This document shows, piece by piece, positions 7,685 through 16,196 of a stretch of DNA of 33,535 bases. A program made the translations under genes and the position numbers. The notes below the pieces were generated by a model. The model was not told the DNA's origin. It saw nothing but the letters and a program-made list of their open reading frames with translations, and did not search any database. The stretch lies in contig NZ_SRPJ01000012.1 in assembly GCF_004785665.1 (NCBI RefSeq), forward strand, positions 1-33,535. The letters are read 5' to 3'. The stretch comes from Staphylococcus pragensis (GTDB lineage Bacteria > Bacillota > Bacilli > Staphylococcales > Staphylococcaceae). Position 1 is the first letter of the stretch. Each line of letters begins with the position of its first letter.

Positions 7685-9805
7685 TTAATTATCGGAATGA
7701 CGATGTTTACGACGTCCTAACCATACGAATACGCCGCCTGCCGCTGCGATTACCAATGTGATAGGTAACCACGATTTCTTAAGCGTTTCACCGGTTGCTG
7801 GCAATGAGAAGTTGCCATCATCGTCGAATAACCCGCTTAGTAATCCACTATCATTATCCAAATTACCAAGTGACAAGCCTTGTACAGGGTTCGGAATATC
7901 ATCTATACCATCAAGTAAGCTACCGCCTGAATTTAAGTTACTTAATAGACCGCCGTTAGATAAACCTCCTAATAGACCTGAACCTAAATCTAAACCGCCG
8001 CTATTGTGCATATTGCCATTAATACGATCAAGTAGTGTAGGACGATCTTTTATTGGAGATAAAATGTAATCTAATTTATTTTTAGATTGATTTAATTTAT
8101 TTTGCAATTGTAATAAGTCATTCGCTTTGCCATTTAGCGCACTTTTGATTAAATCAAGTGTATCTGCTTTTGAAGTTTGTACTTTTGAAATAATATCAGC
8201 TAACGCGTGTGCTTTAGCTTGATTTAACTTCGTAGCTAAAATCGTTTCAATGGCTTGTTTCTGATTAGTGCTTTTATCTAAGATGTCTTTTAAAATATCA
8301 TCTGCCGTATTTGAAGCTTGTGCTTTAAACTCTTGTTTTAAGCGTTCAACAAGCTCAGAATTTGATAAGTTTTCATTCATTAAACGTTTCGCTATGCTTG
8401 ATGCTTCATTATTACCTAAACGTGTTGATAATAATGTCTTAATTAATTGCTCCTTGTTTGGTGCCTGATCAAACATTGATTTTAAAATGTCATCACTTGA
8501 TGTTGTAGTTAAACCATCAAGTTGTTTCATAATTTGATCTGTAATTTGTTTGTCTGATTTACCAGTGATATTGATGTGTTTTAAAATGTCTTGCGTTTCA
8601 TTTTTACTGAAGACACTACCAAGAATTTGTTTAACTGCCTCTTGTTTATCAGAAGTACTATTCAATTGCTTAAGAATGAGATGACGATTGTCTTTGACTT
8701 TATTACGTACTGAAGCAATATCTTTTTCAATATTTTGACGTTGTTGTTCCGATAAACCTTGATTTTGATTTACTTGATCGCGTAATTCTCTTAATTGCTC
8801 AAGTTTACGATCTGTATAACGGTGACTTGTATCATCATGTTGTTTTTCTATTTTTGAAATTGTTTGATCAATTTTTTCTTTATCAGATAATTTATCTTTT
8901 AAAGCGTCAAAGTGTCTATTTATTGTAGAATCAGTATCCACGCTTTGTCCTTGATGGTATTCATTATTATTTTTTCCCATATGTTCAATACCACTTAATA
9001 GGCCTTCACCAGAATCTTCACTACTTCCTACTTCCTCTGTAGAAGGTACTTCAGTTGTGTTCTCTTCAGTTGAAGGTTGAGTTTCTTGGGTTGTTTGTTC
9101 TTTAGTATTATCGTCTTCCGCTTTGTTATCTTTATATGTGTTTACATCATTTTTGGCTTTATTTAAGTCATCTAAAATTGAAGTGCTATGTTTGTCGGTA
9201 TTATTAGTTTCTTCACTAGATGGCGTTTCCATTGTATGTTGTTCTTCAGAATTTGTATCATCTTTAGTTTGTTGTTGAGTTGATGCTTCTTCGCTTGTTT
9301 CAGGTTCGCCATTTTGTTGACCTCTATCAACCTTTTTAGAAAGTGCGTCTAAATCAGCCATGATTTTATCTAATTCTGCTGATGTACTATCTTTAGAACT
9401 CTCATTTGTAGTTGTATGCGTTTCTTCAGTAGAAGTCTCTTCATCGTCTGAACGAGCAATTGTTTTCTCTTCTGCCGTTACATTAGACTCTTCACGCGCA
9501 TCTTTTAAGATATCATCAATTTCAGATTGGTCTTTCGCATCATCTAAATCATCTTTATAACTCTTAATTTCTGCTTTATCTAAATGTTTTAAACGATTGA
9601 TTTCAGTTTTCGCTTTTGCAATCGCAGACTTTAATCTAGGTTGCGCTGTCGTTGTTTCAGTTGAAGCTTCAGTTACCTCATCTTTCGTTTGCGCAAATGC
9701 GTCTTTTGTAAAGCCATAACCAACTAATGAGCCACTTAATAACAACGCTGAACATGACACTTTTAAGTACGAACTTAGTTTAGAAATTTGCGTATTCTTC
9801 TTCAC
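7685..9805 (-). CDS. sasF: SasF-like LPXTG cell-wall-anchored surface protein
   Basis: A 706-aa sortase substrate. The signal peptide (about 1-39, ending DAFA) lacks a YSIRK-G/S motif. Residues about 40-290 are acidic and Ser/Thr/Glu-rich. The middle (about 300-610) is helical, with degenerate repeats of roughly 55 residues visible as DDILKSMFDQ and DDILKDILDK segments. A Gly/Leu/Asn-rich spacer precedes LPATG (668-672), a hydrophobic stretch and a RRKHRH tail. The position beside scaH/yfcC and the signal-peptide style match S. aureus SasF, known for linoleic acid resistance (S. aureus SasF has LPKAG instead). The start is GTG: the GGTGA motif lies 5 nt upstream, while the ATG four bases earlier is out of frame and opens only nine codons. 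The symbol is inferred from neighbourhood and architecture. Confidence 0.75.
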   Translation of the reverse strand: MKKNTQISKLSSYLKVSCSALLLSGSLVGYGFTKDAFAQTKDEVTEASTETTTAQPRLKSAIAKAKTEINRLKHLDKAEIKSYKDDLDDAKDQSEIDDILKDAREESNVTAEEKTIARSDDEETSTEETHTTTNESSKDSTSAELDKIMADLDALSKKVDRGQQNGEPETSEEASTQQQTKDDTNSEEQHTMETPSSEETNNTDKHSTSILDDLNKAKNDVNTYKDNKAEDDNTKEQTTQETQPSTEENTTEVPSTEEVGSSEDSGEGLLSGIEHMGKNNNEYHQGQSVDTDSTINRHFDALKDKLSDKEKIDQTISKIEKQHDDTSHRYTDRKLEQLRELRDQVNQNQGLSEQQRQNIEKDIASVRNKVKDNRHLILKQLNSTSDKQEAVKQILGSVFSKNETQDILKHINITGKSDKQITDQIMKQLDGLTTTSSDDILKSMFDQAPNKEQLIKTLLSTRLGNNEASSIAKRLMNENLSNSELVERLKQEFKAQASNTADDILKDILDKSTNQKQAIETILATKLNQAKAHALADIISKVQTSKADTLDLIKSALNGKANDLLQLQNKLNQSKNKLDYILSPIKDRPTLLDRINGNMHNSGGLDLGSGLLGGLSNGGLLSNLNSGGSLLDGIDDIPNPVQGLSLGNLDNDSGLLSGLFDDDGNFSLPATGETLKKSWLPITLVIAAAGGVFVWLGRRKHRHSDN

Positions 9806-9853
9806 TCATGTCACCCTTTATCATTAATATACCCCTACATTATATAACAATTT

Positions 9854-9882
9854 ATTGTAAACTTATACCTCTTATTTTTGAA
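9854..9882 (-). promoter_or_regulatory. Candidate promoter of the sasF-like gene
   Basis: On the minus strand TTCAAA (9882-9877), a 17-bp spacer and TACAAT (9859-9854) lie about 50 nt before the GTG start. A second, better -10 (TATAAT, 9844-9839) lies closer but has no good -35, so the exact start is uncertain. Confidence 0.4.
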
Positions 9883-9921
9883 AATTAAGGGAACTTATCT
9901 ATATTTTGGATTTACAAAAAT

Positions 9922-10533
9922 TTATAGTTTGATACGTCTACTATTCACTTTCTTATTATCTGTTACTTTTACAGAATATTGATATGCATTAGTTAAGTCA
10001 ATTAATGATAAATACTTATCATGTCCTGCACCAGTATCGATATCTAAAATATTTTTCTTCTTATAAAGTTCATCATTTTTCAATCCAAAACGATAATTCG
10101 GCACATGACCGTGAATTAAAAACTTATGTTTAGGCACATTACGATTTAACTCGTGATTATAGTAACCTGTCGTATATTCTTTAATCTGTTTACTTAACGG
10201 CTTATTTGTATCAATACCTGCATGCGCAAATATATAATCATCTATCATTTCAATCGTAGATAAACTATTTAAAAATTTGTGCCAGCGTTTAATCTTTTTA
10301 TCTTTACTCGCTAACCAACGAATCTCATGGTTACCCGCCAAAGCAAGTGCGCCTTTACGTTTCAAACGTTTCACTAACTTAAGCGTACCAAACGAATCAG
10401 GACCATTATTAACATAATCTCCCATCAACACAAGTTGATCTTTTCTATAATTATATTTTACTGCCTTTAAGAGAGTTACCAGCGCCTTCCGATGTCCATG
10501 AATATCAGAAACCACAAGTATCCTTTCAACCAT
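9922..10533 (-). CDS. PPP-family metallophosphoesterase
   Basis: A 203-aa cytosolic calcineurin-like phosphoesterase with the full metal-site set: DIHGH (D10, H12), GDYVNNG (D39), GNHE (N68, H69), then AHAG and a late IHGHVP. The spacing is that of bacterial serine/threonine phosphatase-like and symmetric Ap4A hydrolase-like enzymes. I cannot tell whether the substrate is phosphoprotein or dinucleotide. The start is supported by GGAG upstream of the ATG. The gene is transcribed toward sasF with a 116-bp gap and no clear terminator, so partial read-through is possible. It is divergent from the LysR gene. Confidence 0.85.
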   Translation of the reverse strand: MVERILVVSDIHGHRKALVTLLKAVKYNYRKDQLVLMGDYVNNGPDSFGTLKLVKRLKRKGALALAGNHEIRWLASKDKKIKRWHKFLNSLSTIEMIDDYIFAHAGIDTNKPLSKQIKEYTTGYYNHELNRNVPKHKFLIHGHVPNYRFGLKNDELYKKKNILDIDTGAGHDKYLSLIDLTNAYQYSVKVTDNKKVNSRRIKL

Positions 10534-10632
10534 TCCAATCTCTCCTTACATTCCAACCTTTTATACATTTACTTTTATTATAAAGACCACAGTTTAACTA
10601 ACTTTAAACAAAATATTAACGTACTCTCAAAA

Positions 10633-10662
10633 TTAACGCTTTACTATTATAAGTAGTATAGA
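10633..10662 (+). promoter_or_regulatory. Candidate promoter of the LysR gene
   Basis: TTAACG (10633-10638), an 18-bp spacer and TATAGA (10657-10662) lie about 30 nt upstream of the ATG, in the 159-bp divergent gap. Both hexamers deviate from consensus. Confidence 0.35.
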
Positions 10663-10692
10663 AAAAATTTATATATTTTGGGGACTAAATTT

Positions 10693-11571
10693 ATGAACAC
10701 GAAACAAATGCTCATTTTTAAACACTTTGTCGAGTTACAAAATGAAAATGCAGTAGCTGAAAAACTTGGGATAACTCAGCCAACTGTTACATTTCATTTA
10801 AAGAATTTGAACAAAGAATTTGGCTTACCTTTATATTTTAAAAAGGGTAAACATTTTAATTTAACAGAAGCTGGGGAATTGTTATATCGTAACGCCAATA
10901 AAATGTTAAATTTAATACAAGAAACAACCGATATGATGGAAGACTTTAAACAATCGAAACGTGGAACCTTGCGTATTGGCGCAAGTCATGCCCCAATTTA
11001 CAGTATTTTACCATCTGCTTTTAAAAACTACATGCATGATCATCCTGATATCGACATCGCACTTACGGTAGATACGGCACCTTGTATCATTGAAAAGGTA
11101 AAAAATAGAAAAGTAGATATCGCTATTATTTCTGAAAAAGGGTTTAATGAAGATGAACTACAAGCCAAACGTCTACAAGAAAATCCTCTCGTCCTAGCTA
11201 TGGATAAACGTCATCCACTTGCACAAAAAGATCAAATTTCTTTAGAAGATGTACAAAAGTATCGTTTTATTATTCATAGTAGTGGTTCAACACGAGAAAG
11301 TATTGATGAATGGCGTAAAAATAATTTCGTTAATCTAGACATACATATGGAGTCCAATAGCATTAGCAGTATTTTAACGACAATCAAAGATTCAAATTAT
11401 TTAAGTCTTGTCAGTCAAAGCGCCCTCTTCCATCATCCAAGTATTATTGGTAAAACACTACCTGATGGGCCATCACCTAGTTATATCTCATTGTTATATC
11501 GTAATGATAGACATCTTACATCAATCATTCAAGACTTCGTCACACTCATTTATAATACAAATGAAGTTTGA
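10693..11571 (+). CDS. LysR-type transcriptional regulator
   Basis: A 292-aa regulator. It has an N-terminal winged helix-turn-helix (about residues 1-60, with AVAEKLGITQPTVTFHLKNL), a linker helix, and a two-lobed periplasmic-binding-protein-like effector domain (about 88-290). The track-style TTG at 10678 has no ribosome binding site, whereas GGGG at 10680-10683 is 9 nt before the ATG at 10693, so that start is used. LysR proteins usually control a divergent neighbour; here that is the metallophosphoesterase, but the effector and target are unknown. The N-terminus resembles CidR-type staphylococcal regulators in general form only, and no cid genes are nearby. A strong terminator follows. 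Confidence 0.85.
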   Translation: MNTKQMLIFKHFVELQNENAVAEKLGITQPTVTFHLKNLNKEFGLPLYFKKGKHFNLTEAGELLYRNANKMLNLIQETTDMMEDFKQSKRGTLRIGASHAPIYSILPSAFKNYMHDHPDIDIALTVDTAPCIIEKVKNRKVDIAIISEKGFNEDELQAKRLQENPLVLAMDKRHPLAQKDQISLEDVQKYRFIIHSSGSTRESIDEWRKNNFVNLDIHMESNSISSILTTIKDSNYLSLVSQSALFHHPSIIGKTLPDGPSPSYISLLYRNDRHLTSIIQDFVTLIYNTNEV

Positions 11572-11618
11572 TAATCTATATAACCGTTTTTACAATTATA
11601 TAATTACATCATTCATTA

Positions 11619-11680
11619 GAAGTGGAAGTGAAATCTATTTTGTTTAATAGATTTCATTAATCCGCTTCTTTTTATCTTTT
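11619..11680 (+). terminator. Rho-independent terminator of the LysR gene
   Basis: A long two-part stem (11619-11626 with 11661-11668, then 11629-11639 with 11646-11656) is followed by TTCTTTTTATCTTTTT. The rest of the gap to 11904 is AT-rich and holds only the promoter described at 11785. Confidence 0.8.
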
Positions 11681-11784
11681 TGACAGAATAAACAATATAA
11701 TCACAGATTTTCTCTTTAGTAAATTTATGTAATGTTAATATTTTATAAATTTTATTAATAAAATAACCTTAAAATTATACCAAT

Positions 11785-11813
11785 TTTACAATATATTAAT
11801 ATTTCCCTATAAA
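11785..11813 (+). promoter_or_regulatory. Candidate promoter of the 55-aa membrane protein
   Basis: TTTACA (11785-11790), a 17-bp spacer and TATAAA (11808-11813), about 90 nt upstream of the ribosome binding site. Confidence 0.5.
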
Positions 11814-11904
11814 AAATAGTTCTTTAGATAATATAATAAGGATGAAAGCGGTACAAAAAATAATGATGTATATTTTTAGCATATGGATTAAGGAGGCCAG
11901 GTTG

Positions 11905-12072
11905 ATGCTCATTTTTTCAATCATCTTATTACTTATCGGCATAGCATTAATCGCCACCAGTAGATTTGTTGCCTATAAACGCGATATTGATTTACGAGAA
12001 AAAATATATATTCCGGGGGTATTAATTTTTCTAATCGGTGCATTGTGTCTTATTGGCAGTTGGGTAAACTAA
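11905..12072 (+). CDS. Small two-span membrane protein (55 aa), unknown function
   Basis: The reading frame opens earlier (11842), but AAGGAGG at 11890-11896 points to the ATG at 11905, giving 55 residues. It has two hydrophobic segments (about 1-20 and 31-53) joined by a charged loop (YKRDIDLREK), so it is probably an integral membrane hairpin. I do not recognise the family. It is flanked by terminators on both sides and is therefore transcribed alone. No toxin-antitoxin partner is visible. Confidence 0.65.
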   Translation: MLIFSIILLLIGIALIATSRFVAYKRDIDLREKIYIPGVLIFLIGALCLIGSWVN

Positions 12073-12098
12073 TTAACCTTATACATAAACAACATTCT

Positions 12099-12129
12099 CA
12101 GGTACATATTATATGTTACCTGTTTTTTT
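12099..12129 (+). terminator. Terminator of the 55-aa protein gene
   Basis: CAGGTACAT (12099-12107) pairs with ATGTTACCTG (12113-12122, one bulge) and is followed by seven T. Confidence 0.8.
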
Positions 12130-12151
12130 ATGCTCTCAGTTACTTATCCTC

Positions 12152-12180
12152 CGACATTTTGTAAAAAATGTCGCTTTTTT
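12152..12180 (+). terminator. Second terminator-like hairpin in series
   Basis: A perfect 9-bp stem (CGACATTTT 12152-12160 with 12165-12173, GTAA loop), then C and six T. It lies only 22 bp after the previous terminator, which insulates the mmpL operon, or it may terminate an unseen short RNA. Confidence 0.75.
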
Positions 12181-12185
12181 CAACA

Positions 12186-12203
12186 CCATTAAATTTTTAA
12201 TGG
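12186..12203. promoter_or_regulatory. Palindromic candidate operator upstream of mmpL
   Basis: CCATTAAA-TT-TTTAATGG is a perfect 8-bp-arm palindrome about 155 nt upstream of the mmpL start. There is no T-run, so it is not a terminator. It could bind the TetR protein encoded at 16197; this is inference only. I found no convincing -35/-10 pair in the rest of the gap. Confidence 0.3.
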
Positions 12204-12358
12204 TACCCATCACCTTTATATCTTGTTACATTAACTTTTGTAATATGAATCTAAGCGCCTTTTATTGAGAAATATACTAATCAACAAAAGCTCATAATTA
12301 GTTATTGCATTATTCCAGACTTAGATCATCAAATTTTTAAAAAATAGGAGGAAACACA

Positions 12359-14923
12359 TTGGCAAAGCTATTATATAAACTTGGAACATTTATAGCTAAA
12401 AACAAATGGCTTAGTGTCATTGGTTGGCTTGTCATCTTAGGTGTCATCATTACACCACTTGCGCTTAACTCGCCTAAATTTGATGACGACATTACAATGA
12501 ACGGTTTAAAGTCACTTGATACAAACGACAAAATCAGTAAAGAATTTCATCAAGACAGTGAAAAAGCCTCGATGAAAATCGTCTTCCATTCTAATAGAGA
12601 AGACGGTTTGAAAGATAAAGATACACAGAAAGATATTGAAGATGCATTAGACAACATCAAACAAAAAGATGATTACATCCAAAATATTTCAAATCCATAT
12701 GACAGTGGACAAGTCAATAAAGATGGCGACACAGCTATCGCAAATATTAGTTATGTTGTTAAACAAACAAATATGCAAGATTCATCTAAGAAAGTGATCG
12801 ATAAAGAATTACAAGACGTAAAAGATAACCACAATATTCAAATAGAAAAGACACAGGGTGGTTCAATGGGTAATGAACCTGGAGGCTCATCTGAAATAGT
12901 AGGTATCGTAGTCGCTTTCATCATTCTACTTATTACCTTTGGTTCACTTATTGCCGCTGGTATGCCAATCATTAGTGCGATAATCGGCCTAGGCTCAAGT
13001 GTGGGTATCATTGCCTTATTAACATTTGTCTTCGATATTCCAAACTTTACGCTAACGCTAGCTGTAATGATTGGTTTAGCGGTAGGTATAGACTACTCAT
13101 TATTCATCTTATTTAGATATAAGGAACTTAAAAAACAAGGCGTCGATACAATAGAAGCTATCGGTAAAGCTGTTGGAACTGCTGGTAGTGCCGTTATCTT
13201 CGCAGGTCTCACAGTAATGATGGCCGTTTGTGGACTTTCATTAGTAGGTATTGATTTCTTAGCTGTAATGGGATTTGCCTCAGCAATCAGTGTATTATTT
13301 GCTGTATTAGCAGCACTAACGTTATTACCAGCATTGATTAGCATTTTCCATAAAAGTATTAAAATTAAAAATAAATCAACTAAAAGTAAAGACCCTAAAA
13401 ATCACCCATGGGCTAAATTTATTGTAGGTAAACCGATCATAGCAGTCATCATTAGTTTAGTTATCCTCATACTAGCAGCCATTCCTGTAAGTGGTATGCG
13501 CTTAGGTATTCCAGATGATGGCATGAAACCTAATGATACTTCAGAACATAAAGCGTACGAACTTATCTCAGATAACTTTGGAGAAGGTTATAACGGCCAA
13601 ATCGTCATGTTAGTTAACACTAAAGATGGCGGTAGCAAAAAAGATATTCAACGCGACTTAAGCAACATGCGTGATGACTTAAAAGATCTTGATAACGTAG
13701 ATACTGTGTCTCAAGCAAGACTTAACGACAATAACCATTACGCATTGTTTACAATTATTCCTGAAAAAGGACCAAACGCTAAATCAACTGAAGACTTAGT
13801 TTACGATTTACGCGATTACCATAGCCAAGCTCAAGACAAATATCATTTCGACACAGAAATCTCAGGACAAAGTGTCATCAATATTGATATGTCTGAAAAA
13901 CTTAATAACGCTATCCCAGTATTCGCAGGCGTTATCGTAGTCCTTGCATTCTTACTATTAATGGTAGTATTCCGTTCAATCCTTGTACCACTTAAAGCAG
14001 TACTTGGCTTCATCCTATCATTAATGGCAACACTCGGATTCACAACGCTTGTCGTACAAGACGGCTTCTTAGGCGGCCTATTCGGCGTAGAAAACACAGG
14101 ACCATTATTAGCATTCTTACCAGTTATCACAATCGGCCTCCTATTCGGATTAGCCATCGATTACGAACTCTTCTTAATGACACGCGTTCACGAAGAATAC
14201 AGTAAAACTGGTGACAACGACCACTCAATTCGCGTAGGTATCAAAGAAAGCGGACCAGTTATCGTAGCCGCTGCACTCATCATGTTCAGCGTATTCATTG
14301 CCTTCGTCTTCCAAGATGACACAATGATAAAATCAATGGGTATCTCACTTGCATTCGGTGTCCTATTCGACGCATTCATCGTCCGCATGACACTCATCCC
14401 TGCCCTAACGAAACTCTTCGGCAACGCATCATGGTACCTACCTAAATGGCTAGGCGCCGTCCTACCAAAAATCGACGTCGAAGGTAAAGCACTAGAAAGC
14501 GATGATCATCATCATCAAACTTCTTCTGCTTCTGAAAAAGGCCAAGAAGACACACGCTACAGAGAATTCGCTAGCCCAGACAAAGACACTCATCATAAAC
14601 AAGATGACACACGTAGCTACAGAAACCATGACAATAATCAACCTCATGAACACTACAACAACGAAGATTACAATCATTCTGTAAGCCTAAATCATCACGA
14701 AAACGAATCAAGTCACCATTATGATAAGCAACACGTAGATACACAATCGCACTCAAACTTTGATACAACTACAAACCTTTATAAAGATTTAACAGATAAC
14801 AATGTTGATCAAGATGTACTATTTAAAGCGTTAATGTTATACGCTCGTGAAAATAACAAAGGCGTATATGACAGATACAATAGTCAGCCAAATCACCGTC
14901 ATGATGACGAACATAGAAATTAA
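12359..14923 (+). CDS. MmpL/RND-family transporter with His-rich C-terminal tail
   Basis: An 854-aa MmpL-type proton-driven exporter of lipids or small hydrophobics. One membrane segment at about 15-36 is followed by an extracytoplasmic porter domain and a five-helix bundle containing VGIDYS (D245-Y246). TM7 is at about 358-380, with a second porter domain and a second bundle with LAIDYE (D601-Y602). These two Asp-Tyr pairs are the proton-relay signature of MmpL3-like proteins. The relatives FarE (fatty-acid efflux) and MmpL3 suggest lipid cargo. Residues about 712-854 form an unusual hydrophilic tail with 18 His plus many Asp/Asn, ending in a possible amphipathic helix (DVLFKALMLYAREN). The start is TTG, 7 nt after AGGAGG (12346-12351). 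It lies 23 bp from the downstream lipoprotein gene, forming an operon. Confidence 0.88.
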   Translation: MAKLLYKLGTFIAKNKWLSVIGWLVILGVIITPLALNSPKFDDDITMNGLKSLDTNDKISKEFHQDSEKASMKIVFHSNREDGLKDKDTQKDIEDALDNIKQKDDYIQNISNPYDSGQVNKDGDTAIANISYVVKQTNMQDSSKKVIDKELQDVKDNHNIQIEKTQGGSMGNEPGGSSEIVGIVVAFIILLITFGSLIAAGMPIISAIIGLGSSVGIIALLTFVFDIPNFTLTLAVMIGLAVGIDYSLFILFRYKELKKQGVDTIEAIGKAVGTAGSAVIFAGLTVMMAVCGLSLVGIDFLAVMGFASAISVLFAVLAALTLLPALISIFHKSIKIKNKSTKSKDPKNHPWAKFIVGKPIIAVIISLVILILAAIPVSGMRLGIPDDGMKPNDTSEHKAYELISDNFGEGYNGQIVMLVNTKDGGSKKDIQRDLSNMRDDLKDLDNVDTVSQARLNDNNHYALFTIIPEKGPNAKSTEDLVYDLRDYHSQAQDKYHFDTEISGQSVINIDMSEKLNNAIPVFAGVIVVLAFLLLMVVFRSILVPLKAVLGFILSLMATLGFTTLVVQDGFLGGLFGVENTGPLLAFLPVITIGLLFGLAIDYELFLMTRVHEEYSKTGDNDHSIRVGIKESGPVIVAAALIMFSVFIAFVFQDDTMIKSMGISLAFGVLFDAFIVRMTLIPALTKLFGNASWYLPKWLGAVLPKIDVEGKALESDDHHHQTSSASEKGQEDTRYREFASPDKDTHHKQDDTRSYRNHDNNQPHEHYNNEDYNHSVSLNHHENESSHHYDKQHVDTQSHSNFDTTTNLYKDLTDNNVDQDVLFKALMLYARENNKGVYDRYNSQPNHRHDDEHRN

Positions 14924-14946
14924 AAATTAAAAGGAGGAAACGCGTT

Positions 14947-15888
14947 ATGTTCAAACATCGTAGTTCGAAATTTCTAGGACTACTAGCCACAATTGCCTTA
15001 GCCATCGTGCTAAGTGCATGTGGTAATGGTGGTAGCAGGTCATCAGACGATGGCAAAACAACTTTAGGCAAAAAAGAAATTGAAATTCCTTACATCGCCA
15101 GCGATAACTCGACACCACGTTCTTTAGTCATCGCTGAAGTATTAAAAAAAGCAGGATATGATGTAACAACAACACCTGTCCCAGCAAGTGGCCCATTATA
15201 TGCTGACGTTTCAGCTAATCATGACTCTTTCCACGCGTCAGGTATCTTCCCAGATACAGATAAAAGCTATTATGATAAGTATAAAGATAAACTTACTTTA
15301 TATGATGACAAAAACTTTATTGATGACGTTAAAGTAGGACTCGCTGTACCTAAATATGAACAAGATATTGATTCAATTAGTGATTTAAAAGACAACAAAG
15401 ATTTCGGTAAATCTGTAGACTGGACTATTCAAGGTACAGATGCTAGAAATGGTGTAATGAAACAAACAAAAGACGAACTTGATAAAAACGACTTAGAAAA
15501 TTACAGCTTAAAAGAAAGCTCAGACCAAGCGCAGTTTAAGAAAATTCAAGGCGTATTCAAACAACAACAACCGATTATCTTTACTGCAATGGAACCTAAT
15601 TGGTTCTCTAAAGAATTAGATGTCAAAATGTTAAAAGATCCTGATAAAATTTACGGTAGTGATCATGAACATATTAATTTAGTATTTAATAACAACTTCA
15701 AAGATCAACACCCTGCTGCTTACAAGATTGCAACACGTATGGCAGATGACTGGAGTAAAAAAGATGAAGAGAAGCTCGCTAAAAAAATCTTTGTCGATAA
15801 TAAAAATCCAGAACAAGTTGCGAAAGATTACGTAGATGATAATGACAATAAAGTGGATGATTGGTTAAAAGATGTAGATACTGAATAA
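14947..15888 (+). CDS. OpuAC-type substrate-binding lipoprotein (orphan)
   Basis: A 313-aa secreted lipoprotein. The signal peptide ends in lipobox LSAC (C25), followed by a linker and a glycine-betaine/choline-binding (OpuAC-like) fold with family features such as IPYIASDNSTPRSLVIAEVLKKAG, PLYADVSANHDSFHASG and the FTAMEPNWF segment near residue 220. Such proteins normally feed an ABC importer, but no permease or ATPase gene is in the window. The gene starts 23 bp after mmpL with AAGGAGG upstream of the ATG, so it is probably co-transcribed with the pump. The ligand may be a quaternary amine, or a compound handled with the MmpL protein. A MetQ/NlpA assignment is less fitting. Confidence 0.75.
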   Translation: MFKHRSSKFLGLLATIALAIVLSACGNGGSRSSDDGKTTLGKKEIEIPYIASDNSTPRSLVIAEVLKKAGYDVTTTPVPASGPLYADVSANHDSFHASGIFPDTDKSYYDKYKDKLTLYDDKNFIDDVKVGLAVPKYEQDIDSISDLKDNKDFGKSVDWTIQGTDARNGVMKQTKDELDKNDLENYSLKESSDQAQFKKIQGVFKQQQPIIFTAMEPNWFSKELDVKMLKDPDKIYGSDHEHINLVFNNNFKDQHPAAYKIATRMADDWSKKDEEKLAKKIFVDNKNPEQVAKDYVDDNDNKVDDWLKDVDTE

Positions 15889-15955
15889 TCTACAGAGATT
15901 TAAAGGTATCAAGATGAAAATTTTATAAGGAGTATGCTTATTTTTATAGCATGAG

Positions 15956-15994
15956 GAGGCTATTTACATCTCTAAGATGTGGGTAGTCTCTTTA
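15956..15994 (+). terminator. Terminator after the mmpL-lipoprotein operon
   Basis: GAGGCTATTTACATCT (15956-15971) pairs imperfectly with 15975-15990 and is followed by TTTATTTT. The rest of the 308-bp gap to the TetR gene shows only a GGCTAT direct repeat (16158-16163 and 16166-16171) close to the TetR start, and no clear promoter. Confidence 0.6.
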
Positions 15995-16196
15995 TTTTCT
16001 CTACATAAATATAAACGAGTGGCATGCGGAGATTACTTCTTTAAAATTTAAATTTTTCATGTAATTAAAGTATTGGTCCTAATTGCAATATCCCTATATC
16101 GAGAAGTTATGTTTGGAATTATAAAAGGTATTGTGATAAATTACTCTTATTACGTCAGGCTATCTGGCTATATTAAAGACATAGGAGAATCAGATT

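Noticed and set aside
11842..11904. Longer N-terminus for the 55-aa membrane protein
   Set aside because: The earlier ATG has no good ribosome binding site, while AAGGAGG lies 8 nt before the internal ATG at 11905.
14490..14770. Several short frames on both strands across the mmpL His-rich tail
   Set aside because: They are side effects of CAT/CAC/GAT-rich repeats. None has a ribosome binding site, and the mmpL frame is continuous with the pump domains.
15925..16000. Possible small type I toxin (ATGCTTATTTTTATAGCA after AAGGAG)
   Set aside because: The start and ribosome binding site resemble staphylococcal Fst/PepA1-type toxins, but the frame stops after six codons and no second part restores a hydrophobic peptide. 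The hairpin is better read as the terminator of the preceding operon. A decayed locus cannot be excluded.
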